From JADJQU01 sp035490315 (GTDB lineage Bacteria; Planctomycetota; UBA1135; GCA-002686595): 39,931 nucleotides of DNA. Below, one piece after another: positions 1 to 6,574 of the stretch; within the stretch, counting starts at the first letter, position 1; every line of letters starts with the position of its first letter. Location: NCBI GenBank assembly GCA_035490315.1, contig DATHET010000029.1, positions 1-39,931 on the forward strand, in the 5' to 3' direction. Made by a program: the position numbers and the translations under genes. The notes under the pieces were generated by a model, which was not told the origin of the DNA, made no database searches, and saw nothing but the letters and a program-made list of their open reading frames with translations.

Positions 1-1
1 C

Positions 2-811
2 GCGGGCCTGGTCTACGTCAACACCGACACCGAGAGCGCCGTCATGATCTTCAAGCCCGACGGCACGTTCGTGAAGGCCTGGGGCAAGGAGTTCAAGGGC
101 GGGACGCACGGGATGCTGATCCACGGTCCGCCGGACAAGCAGGAAATGATCCTGGCCCACACCGCGAGGCACGAGGTCGTCGGCACCACGCTCGACGGCA
201 AGGTCTTGTGGACCATTCCCTGGCCGCAGGAATCGGGCGTGTACGCCAGCGCGGGAGAGTACGCGCCCACCGCGGTCGCCCTGGCGCCTGACGGCAGGCT
301 CTTCGTCGCGGATGGATACGGCAAGTCGTGGGTGCACATCTACGACAAGGACCGCAAGTACCTGAGCTCCTTCGGCGGCCCCGGGACCGAACCCGGCAAG
401 TTCCAGACGCCGCACGGATTGTGGATCGACACGGTGCACCAGCCGGCGCGCCTGATCGTCGCCGACCGCGCGAACCATCGTCTGCAGATCTTCGACCTCG
501 ACGCCAAGCTCGTGTCGGTCGTCGACCACGACCTGCGACTGCCCTGTGGATTCTCGCAGCACAAGGACATCCTCGCCGTCGCCGACCTCGGTGGCCGCGT
601 CACGCTCTTCGACAAGGACTTCAAGCTGATCGAGCAGCTGTGCGACCAGCCCGACGAGTCCCTGCGCGCCAACAACGGCGTCGGCCGCGAGCGCTTCAAG
701 CGCGGCGAGTTCATCTCGCCCCACTCGGTGCGCTTCGACGCGGACGGGAATCTCTACGTGATGGACTGGGTCTCGACCGGGCGCGTGACCAAGCTGGAAG
801 CCCTGCGCTGA
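2..811 (+). CDS. NHL/6-bladed beta-propeller protein, 5' partial
   Basis: The reading frame is open from the first bases of the window, so the true start lies upstream; the internal ATG at 44 is not the start. About 269 residues are visible. They contain repeated propeller-type strands such as PTAVALAPDGRLFVADGYG, PHGLWIDT...LIVADRANHRLQIF and PHSVRFDADGNLYVMDW, typical of NHL-repeat or SMP-30/gluconolactonase-like six-bladed propellers. The ADRANHRLQ and ADGYG turns are characteristic. No catalytic set can be assigned from the visible part, so a structural, binding or lactonase/peptidylglycine-lyase-like role all remain possible. The stop TGA is at 809-811, 16 bases before the next gene on the same strand, so the two may be co-transcribed. 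The family call is good; the function is unknown. Confidence 0.85.
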   Translation, partial: AGLVYVNTDTESAVMIFKPDGTFVKAWGKEFKGGTHGMLIHGPPDKQEMILAHTARHEVVGTTLDGKVLWTIPWPQESGVYASAGEYAPTAVALAPDGRLFVADGYGKSWVHIYDKDRKYLSSFGGPGTEPGKFQTPHGLWIDTVHQPARLIVADRANHRLQIFDLDAKLVSVVDHDLRLPCGFSQHKDILAVADLGGRVTLFDKDFKLIEQLCDQPDESLRANNGVGRERFKRGEFISPHSVRFDADGNLYVMDWVSTGRVTKLEALR

Positions 812-827
812 TCCGCGGCGGCGCTGC

Positions 828-2468
828 TTGCAAGGCTTGCGCGCAATCCTGTTCCTGTGCTGCTGCTCGGGTGGCTGCTCGAGCGGAGCGCTGGAGAGCG
901 CGGCGGTATTTCCGGCGGCGCAAGACGTCGCACCGGCCGCGATCGCCGCGTCAGCGGGCTGGACGAGCTTCACCGCGAGCGCTGACACGCGCACCGTCTA
1001 CGTCAGCGCGAGCGGCAATGACCAGAACGACGGTCTCGCGCCGACCAGGCCGAAGCGCACGCTTGCCGCGGGCGTGTCGCGCTTGCGCCACGGTTTCCCC
1101 GACTGGCTGCTGCTCGAGCGCGGGAGTGCCTGGCACGAGAGCCTGGGTGCATGGAAACTCTCCGGCCGCTCCGCGAGCGAGCCGATGCTCGTCTCGAGCT
1201 TCGGCGATTCCGAAGAGCGCCCGCTGCTCCTGACCGGGACGCACGGCGGCATCTGGACCAACGGCGGCGGCGGAACTCCGGCGTCGATCGACAACCTCGC
1301 GCTGGTCGGTCTCTGCTTCCGCGCCGATGGCTACGAAGGCGGCGGCGATTGCATCGGTGCGCAGTTCCTGCAGCCAGCTTCACGGCTCCTGATCGAGGAC
1401 TGCGCCTTCGAGGGCTACAGCACGAACATCGTCCTGCAGGGCCGCGGCGGCCGCCATTCCGATCTGCGCGTGCGGCGTTGCGTGATCGTCGACGCCTACA
1501 CGATCCACGCCACGGGCGGTCATTCGCAAGGCCTTTATGCCTTCGCGGTCGACGGACTCTTGCTCGAGGAAAACCTGTTCGACCACAACGGTTGGAACGA
1601 GTCGGTGGCCGGCGCCGGCGCGGACATCTTCAGCCACGACATCTACATCGACAACGGCAACACCAAGGTCGCCGTGCGCGGGAACATCATCGCCAACGCC
1701 TCGTCGCACGGCATGCAGCTGCGGCCGGGAGGCGCGGTGGTCGACAACCTGTTCCTCGGTAATTCCATCGCGCTCAGCATCGGCGGAGGCAACCACCCCG
1801 AACCCGGCGGTGTGCAAGCGGAGGTGCGGGAGAACGTGATCGTCGACGGAAAGAACATCGACGAGGACAACCCGCGCGGATGGGGAATCTGGCTCGCCAA
1901 CATCGCTTCGGGGCAGGTCGCGAACAATCTGATCGCGAGCAATACTCGCGGCACGCAGCCGTGGGCGATCACCCTCGACGGCTTGCACCGCGGCGACGAG
2001 ACGGCGAGCATCGGCATCCACGGGCTCGCGATCGAGAAGAACGTGGTCTTCGACTGGGGAGGCGGAATCCTGGTCCAGGGCGGCGCGGCCTGCTTCAGCG
2101 ACGTCGACCTGGTCGGCAACGATCTTCAGGAGTCGATCGGGAGCCGGCCGCTCTTCGTGTACGACGATCCAGGGAGCGTCGCGTCGATCCGCTCCAAGGG
2201 CAACCGACTGTTCAGCCAGATTGCGCCGCCGACGAGCTGGGTGCGCATCGGTGACAAGCCGAGCTCACCGCCGGCTTCGGAGCGCGCGAGCTACGCGGAC
2301 CCGCGGCGCAGTCCGGCTGCGTACAACAAATCCAAGGGCGGCGAGGAATCCATGAGCGCCTTCCTGCGGCAGGTCCGCGCGCAGAGCAGGGCGAAGTGGC
2401 GCGACGAGTTCACGGCCCATGCCATGAACGAGTATCTCCGTGCGGGATTCGAGTACGGAGTCAGGTGA
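828..2468 (+). CDS. Right-handed parallel beta-helix protein, probable lipoprotein
   Basis: 546 residues. The only sensible start is TTG at 828 (another TTG at 837 is possible). It gives a short hydrophobic leader ending in Cys- and Gly-rich sequence (LFLCCCSGGCSSG), which looks like a lipoprotein or secretion signal although the lipobox is imperfect. From about residue 120 to 450 there are irregular coils of the form NLFLGNSIALSIGGG, RGNIIANASSHGMQLRPGG and EENLFDHNGW, typical of pectate-lyase-like parallel beta-helix proteins (NosD/DUF1565 type). Such folds bind or cleave polysaccharide, but no catalytic residues can be assigned here. The last codons and the TGA lie inside the left arm of the palindromic repeat at 2453-2559, so the present C-terminus (YGVR) is supplied by the repeat. 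That suggests the original 3' end was altered when the repeat arrived. Confidence 0.8.
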   Translation: MQGLRAILFLCCCSGGCSSGALESAAVFPAAQDVAPAAIAASAGWTSFTASADTRTVYVSASGNDQNDGLAPTRPKRTLAAGVSRLRHGFPDWLLLERGSAWHESLGAWKLSGRSASEPMLVSSFGDSEERPLLLTGTHGGIWTNGGGGTPASIDNLALVGLCFRADGYEGGGDCIGAQFLQPASRLLIEDCAFEGYSTNIVLQGRGGRHSDLRVRRCVIVDAYTIHATGGHSQGLYAFAVDGLLLEENLFDHNGWNESVAGAGADIFSHDIYIDNGNTKVAVRGNIIANASSHGMQLRPGGAVVDNLFLGNSIALSIGGGNHPEPGGVQAEVRENVIVDGKNIDEDNPRGWGIWLANIASGQVANNLIASNTRGTQPWAITLDGLHRGDETASIGIHGLAIEKNVVFDWGGGILVQGGAACFSDVDLVGNDLQESIGSRPLFVYDDPGSVASIRSKGNRLFSQIAPPTSWVRIGDKPSSPPASERASYADPRRSPAAYNKSKGGEESMSAFLRQVRAQSRAKWRDEFTAHAMNEYLRAGFEYGVR

Positions 2469-2559
2469 ATTCGTCCGGAGTGATGCGACCCGGGTTCCGA
2501 GCGCTGCGCGCTCGGACCCGGGTCGCATCACTCCGGACGAATTCACCTGACTCCCGTAC
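2453..2559. repeat. 107-bp near-perfect palindrome between convergent genes
   Basis: Two 52-nt arms (2453-2504 and 2508-2559) are inverted copies separated by only TGC. They differ by one extra G in the right arm and one extra T in the left arm. The arms contain GAATTC, TCCGGA and CCCGGG. The left arm carries the stop codon of the upstream beta-helix gene, and the right arm ends 22 bases before the stop of the convergent minus-strand gene. As RNA it would form a very stable hairpin and could stop transcription from both sides, but no T tract follows. The outer 32 nt recur at 39896-39927, so this is a dispersed element rather than a simple terminator. Confidence 0.9.
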
Positions 2560-2581
2560 GTCGACGGGCGTCCCTACCTGC

Positions 2582-4258
2582 CTACTGGCAGATGATGAAT
2601 TCCAGACCGTCGGACAGGGTCGAGTTGTCCGGCAGCGGGTAGCCGGGGTCGCGGCCCCAATACTGGAAGTTGACCATCGTGCCGGGCACGAGCAGGTAAG
2701 GCGCGGGATTGCCGCCGAGCAGTCCCTGGGCGAAGGCGTTCGTGTCGAGCGAATAGACGCCGGTGCAGTCCTGACCCGAAGGCGTGCCTCCAGAATTGAG
2801 GCCCATCGAACGCTTGATCGGGTTGGCGATGCACAGGAATCCGCCCTGGAACACGGTGTTCGCGCGGCCGCTGCTGGTGTAGAGCAGGATGCCGGGCTTG
2901 TTGTTCAGGACTTGCGTGCACTGCACGACCATCCCGGAGGGTTGCGAAGCGCTCGGAATACCGATGCCGCTGATCGCGGGCAGGCAGAACAGCGAGTTGA
3001 ACTTGGCCGTGCAGTAGTTGGCCAGCGCGAAGTTGCAGGCCTGGCCGCCCTTGGGAGCCACGCTCGCCACGCCGAAGCTCGGCGCGCCGGGACCCGCTGC
3101 GAATTCGTCCAGCGTAAGCGTGTCGGCCAGAGGCGCGGTGTCCGTGTCGAACCACACGTTGTAGATCGTGTTCCAGACCAGCGGATTGTTCGGCGTGGAG
3201 ATCGTGATCTCGCTGCCGGTCACGGCGATCGACCAGTCCGTACCCGGGAGCCCGTCGATGTCGGAGAAACCCAGGTTCGAGATCGAAGCCGCCGGATTCA
3301 GCGGGATGTGGATCGCTCCGACGCCGCGCAGGTTGTCGCGGTTGTGGAAGGCGTACTCGTAGTGGTAATTGCCGACGGTCGGCCCGGTGACCTTGCTCGC
3401 GACGAAGACGCGGCCGTCGTCCGGCACATTCGCGCCCGAATTGACCGTCGCCCCCGACCAGCGACCGAGCACCGTGTCAGCCAGTTTCTGGCCGGTCGCG
3501 TTGATGTTCCAGGAAGAGCCGTTCCAGGACACGTTCATCTTGCACGAGGCCAGGTTGTTGGCGCGGTTGGCCTCGGGCTCGCCGCGAACGACGTAGGCTC
3601 CCTGGTAGTAGAAGGTGGCGCCCTGGACGTTCAGGTCCGCGTCCTTCATGACCACGCGGTGCTTCTCGAAGGGGAAGGCGTTGACCTGGTTCTGAGACAA
3701 GCTGCGGTTGGAGTCGCAGGAACCATTGCCGCCGACGTCCGGATCGCCGCGGTCGAAGTACGAGCAGGCGGGCACCCAGGTGCCGAGCCACGGATCGATT
3801 TCCGCCGGCGGCCCGAGGTAGTACTGGTCGGAGTTGTTGCCCGTGCCGTAGGTGTCCGAGCAGCCGACGCCAAGGAAAGTGCCGTTCGAAGGATGCTGGC
3901 AGGGCGTGCACTGACTGTTCGAGAGGGCGAAGAAACCGTGCTTCACGTAGCTGCGGTCGGAGATCTGTTGCATGCGCCCGTTCGATTCGCGCACGGCCAT
4001 GAAAGCGATCAGCGGGTGGTTGGCCTGCATGGTGGCGAGCCAGGGAACGTCGACCGTGCCGAGGTTGCAGGACGTGGTCGCCATCGCCATCGCCGTGTAG
4101 CCGTTCGGGAAAGCCCCGCCGTGCCCGTAGACCTGCAAACCGCCGAGCACGCCGAGCGAGACGTCCAGGCCGGGGATGCTGTTCGACTGCGCAACGACCG
4201 GTGCCGCGGATGCAGCGAGGGCTGCGAAGCTGAGTGACAACAATGACCAACGTTTCAT
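2582..4258 (-). CDS. Secreted protein with planctomycete-type C-terminal module
   Basis: 558 residues, ATG at 4258 with AAGGA about 8 nt upstream. A clear Sec signal (MKRWSLLSLSFAALAASAAPVVAQ) is present. The central part, about residues 25-410, is rich in Asn, Gly, Ser and Cys (for example CTPCQHPSNGTF and CSYFDRGDPDVGG) and I do not recognise it. Residues 415-558 form a module beginning YCTAKFNSLFC, with VLNNKPGILLY, CTGVYSLDTNAFA and FQYWGRDPGY, shared with the two proteins at 16480-17517 and 17861-18901. I remember this module from many planctomycete exported proteins; its function is unknown. Paired Cys residues suggest disulfides outside the cytoplasm. It may anchor or sort proteins to the envelope, but that is inference. 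The gene stands alone, flanked by the palindrome at its 3' end and MITE-like repeats upstream. Confidence 0.88.
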   Translation of the reverse strand: MKRWSLLSLSFAALAASAAPVVAQSNSIPGLDVSLGVLGGLQVYGHGGAFPNGYTAMAMATTSCNLGTVDVPWLATMQANHPLIAFMAVRESNGRMQQISDRSYVKHGFFALSNSQCTPCQHPSNGTFLGVGCSDTYGTGNNSDQYYLGPPAEIDPWLGTWVPACSYFDRGDPDVGGNGSCDSNRSLSQNQVNAFPFEKHRVVMKDADLNVQGATFYYQGAYVVRGEPEANRANNLASCKMNVSWNGSSWNINATGQKLADTVLGRWSGATVNSGANVPDDGRVFVASKVTGPTVGNYHYEYAFHNRDNLRGVGAIHIPLNPAASISNLGFSDIDGLPGTDWSIAVTGSEITISTPNNPLVWNTIYNVWFDTDTAPLADTLTLDEFAAGPGAPSFGVASVAPKGGQACNFALANYCTAKFNSLFCLPAISGIGIPSASQPSGMVVQCTQVLNNKPGILLYTSSGRANTVFQGGFLCIANPIKRSMGLNSGGTPSGQDCTGVYSLDTNAFAQGLLGGNPAPYLLVPGTMVNFQYWGRDPGYPLPDNSTLSDGLEFIICQ

Positions 4259-4419
4259 GGAAGATCCTTCAATGGGTGTAGGGCCGGTCTTCGGAGCAGG
4301 GATCTCACGCCTGACTCATGGAGACAACGACCGGTTCAAGCCTACCCTATCGAGGAAGCCCCGCCACGGGGCCCACGAAGGGCGAAAACCATCGCATCGC
4401 TTGCGTATGGCGCCGCGCG
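4259..4419. other. Non-coding region upstream of the secreted-protein gene
   Basis: This 161-bp stretch lies between the ATG of the minus-strand secreted-protein gene (4258) and the first MITE-like element (from 4420). It must hold the promoter of the minus-strand gene, but I cannot point to convincing -35/-10 boxes. No ORF here has coding character. Together with the two repeats that follow, it makes the longest gene-free stretch in the window (4259-4830). Confidence 0.5.
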
Positions 4420-4605
4420 GGGGCTAGCAGCCCGTTGAAAAAGTCCCTACTGCGGCGCAGCGTGCTGCGGTGATGCTGCGTCACGCTCGGAAAGCTGTGC
4501 TCAGCGGCCAGGAAGGCCGCCTCCGCGCAGCTTTCTGTCGCGCTCCTTGCCTCACCTAGCACGCTGCGCCTCGCGACGGGACTTTTTCAACGGACTGCTA
4601 GCCCC
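4420..4605. mobile_element. 186-bp MITE-like element with terminal inverted repeats
   Basis: The ends are inverted copies: GGGGCTAGCAG at 4420-4430 pairs with CTGCTAGCCCC at 4595-4605. The homology continues inward through the CGTTGAAAAAGTCCC block, about 28 nt per arm with one mismatch. Further in, GCGCAGCGTGCT pairs with AGCACGCTGCGC, GAAAGCTG pairs with CAGCTTTC, and GCGGCC pairs with GGCCGC around a small loop, so nearly the whole element can fold into one long hairpin. It has no ORF of its own. The TIR core (TTTTTCAACGG.CTGCTAG) looks like ends I remember from transposon-derived repeats in several phyla, so a non-autonomous element moved by a transposase encoded elsewhere is likely. No clear target-site duplication is seen. 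Confidence 0.75.
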
Positions 4606-4821
4606 TGTCCCGAACCAGAAGTACGTCGCCAAAATCGGCCTGCCTGCGGCTCCCTGGCTGCGTTGCCGGGATCCCCTCTCGAACACCTATCGGTGTTCTC
4701 GTGCGCCTTCGGCGCACCGGGGCTTACCTTCCTCGTGTTGCAGAGAACACGCGTCGTCGCGGCGCCTTGCCAGGAAACCGCACTCAGGCCGCCTTTGCCA
4801 ACGTACTTCGGGTTCAGGACA
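4606..4821. mobile_element. 216-bp second palindromic element abutting the first
   Basis: Starting immediately after the first element, TGTCCCGAACCAGAAGTACG (4606-4625) is mirrored by the sequence ending at 4821. About 60 nt of each arm match with roughly 80 percent identity (both contain the GAAGTACGT, GGCCTG and CCTGGC blocks). The centre contains small perfect hairpins: GAACACC-TATC-GGTGTTC, and GTGCGCC-TTC-GGCGCAC. No coding sequence is evident. The arms are more diverged than those of the first element, so this is probably an older insertion of another repeat family. The ORF of the following gene can be read back into this element, but it ends only 9 bases before the preferred ATG at 4831, so the upstream reading is an artefact of the repeat. 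Confidence 0.7.
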
Positions 4822-4830
4822 CTGAGCTGG

Positions 4831-6567
4831 ATGACCGCCCGCGCCCTCGACTCTCCCGCCCGCGAGAGCCTGCCCGTCGGAAAAATCCACTCGCCGCGGG
4901 GGACGCCGCGTTTGTCCAAACGCTCGCGCTGGCGTGCCGCGAGCCTGATCCTGGTGCACGTCCTGGTCCTGGTGCACCTCGCGCATTGGCGCGTGCGCGG
5001 CTCCACGCTGACTCCGGTCGAGCCCTCGGAGTCGATGCAGACCTTCGAGCTCGGCTACGTGAACGCCGGGTTCATCATGTTCGCGGTCGCGACCCTCGCG
5101 ACCTTGATCGTGGGCAGATTCTTCTGCGGCTGGGCCTGCCACGTGGTCGCGTATCAGGATGCTTCCGCCTGGCTGCTCGGCAGGGTCGGGATCCGTCCGC
5201 GGCCGATCCGTTCGCGTCTCCTGATCTGGGTTCCGCTGGCGGCAGCCTTGTACATGTTCCTGTGGCCAACGATCGCACGCTGGTTGGAAGGCGTTCGGTT
5301 CGCGGGTTTCACGGCGCACTTCCGCACCGATGAGTTCTGGGCTTCGTTCCCGGGCCCAGGGATCGCCGCGCTCACGTTCGTCGTCGACGGATTCCTGATC
5401 GTGTACCTGCTCGGAGCCAAGGGCTTCTGCACCTATGGCTGTCCCTACGGAGCCGTGTTCGGCTTCGTCGACCGCAGCGCGCGCGCGCGCATCCGAGTCA
5501 CGGATGCCTGTGAAGGTTGCGGACATTGCACCGCGACTTGCACGAGCAACGTGCTCGTGCACCTCGAGGTCGCGCGCTTCGGCCAGGTCGTCGACTCGGG
5601 CTGCATGAAATGCCTCGACTGCATCGACGTCTGCCCGAAGGACGCTTTGTATTTCGGCTTCGGCGAAAGCCGCTCGAGCGCCTTGTCGCGCGCGAAAGTC
5701 AAAGGCAACGTTCCAGCGCGCGTGTACGACTTCAGCTTCGGCGAGGAAGTCGCCCTGGCCCTGGTCTTCCTCGGGACCTTGTTCGCGGTGCGCGGCCTCT
5801 ACGACCTCGTGCCCTTCCTCCTGGCGATCGGATTGTCGGTGGTGAGCGCGCTCGCCGCCGTGCTCGGCTGGCGCGTGGTGCGCAGGCAGAGGGTCATGTT
5901 CCAGTCGCGATCGCTGGTCGAGGATGGAAAGCGCAGCGCTCTGGGTTGGAGCGCGCTCGGTTTGTGCGTCCCGTGGTTCCTGTTCGTCGCCCACTCGAGC
6001 TGGGTGCAGGTCCACGCCACGCGCGGCCGCTGGCTCCTGCTCGACGCGAAGGCCCAGCCCGAAGCGGAACGCGGCCCGACGCTCGCGCGCAGTCTCGCCG
6101 AGCTCGATCGCGCGGCGGACTTGGGGTTGGTCGATGTCGCCGACCTGGAATTCCAGCGCGGTCAGATCCTGGCGCGCCAGGGAGATTGGGACCTCGCGCG
6201 CAAGCGTCTGCAGCGCGCCCTCGAGCTCGATCCCAAGCTCGCTCTGGCCGCGAAGGAGCTCGCCGACCTGGAACCGCGGCGCAAAGAGCAGCTCGCGATG
6301 AGCGAGTTCCGCTCGGCGACGCAGGCGCGGGTCGCGGGGCAGATGCAGGCCAGCGAAGACCATCTGCTGCGCGCGCTGGAGCTTTTTCCGCTGCTCACGC
6401 CGGCGAATCTCGATCTCTCCGACCTGCGCATGTCGAAAACGCCGCCGGACCTCGCCGGCGCGCGCGCCGCCTTGCACGCGATCCTCGAAGTCGATCCGCT
6501 GAACGCGGAGGCTCAGCGGCGCCTGGGACTGCTCGAGCAGCGCTTCGGGCCAGAGCCCGGGCGCTGA
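4831..6567 (+). CDS. Membrane polyferredoxin (NapH/NosR/CcoG-like) with C-terminal TPR repeats
   Basis: 578 residues from ATG 4831; an in-frame ATG at 4663 lies inside the palindromic repeat and is rejected. After a basic N-terminus come several membrane segments and the family signatures GRFFCGWAC (C99) and FCTYGCPYG. Two [4Fe-4S] motifs follow: CxxCxxCxxxC at C227/230/233/237 and CxxCxxCxxxCP at C258/261/264/268. Two or three more hydrophobic segments follow. The last 150 residues are helical repeats like TPRs (for example RLQRALELDPKLALAAKELADLE, shown in part as GDWDLARKRL). The family passes electrons from the quinone pool through the membrane in nitrate/nitrous-oxide reduction or copper/oxidase maturation. 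The TPR tail is unusual and suggests docking of a partner. No terminal reductase is nearby, so the electron acceptor is unknown. The gene is convergent with the next one, 7 bases apart. Confidence 0.85.
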   Translation: MTARALDSPARESLPVGKIHSPRGTPRLSKRSRWRAASLILVHVLVLVHLAHWRVRGSTLTPVEPSESMQTFELGYVNAGFIMFAVATLATLIVGRFFCGWACHVVAYQDASAWLLGRVGIRPRPIRSRLLIWVPLAAALYMFLWPTIARWLEGVRFAGFTAHFRTDEFWASFPGPGIAALTFVVDGFLIVYLLGAKGFCTYGCPYGAVFGFVDRSARARIRVTDACEGCGHCTATCTSNVLVHLEVARFGQVVDSGCMKCLDCIDVCPKDALYFGFGESRSSALSRAKVKGNVPARVYDFSFGEEVALALVFLGTLFAVRGLYDLVPFLLAIGLSVVSALAAVLGWRVVRRQRVMFQSRSLVEDGKRSALGWSALGLCVPWFLFVAHSSWVQVHATRGRWLLLDAKAQPEAERGPTLARSLAELDRAADLGLVDVADLEFQRGQILARQGDWDLARKRLQRALELDPKLALAAKELADLEPRRKEQLAMSEFRSATQARVAGQMQASEDHLLRALELFPLLTPANLDLSDLRMSKTPPDLAGARAALHAILEVDPLNAEAQRRLGLLEQRFGPEPGR

Positions 6568-6574
6568 AATCCGC

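Noticed and set aside
2396..4237. 613-codon plus-strand open frame
   Set aside because: Antisense to the secreted-protein gene and starts inside the beta-helix gene; reads through the palindrome.
4663..4830. In-frame upstream extension of the polyferredoxin gene from an ATG at 4663
   Set aside because: The extension lies wholly inside the second palindromic element and shows no family similarity; ATG 4831 begins right after the repeat.
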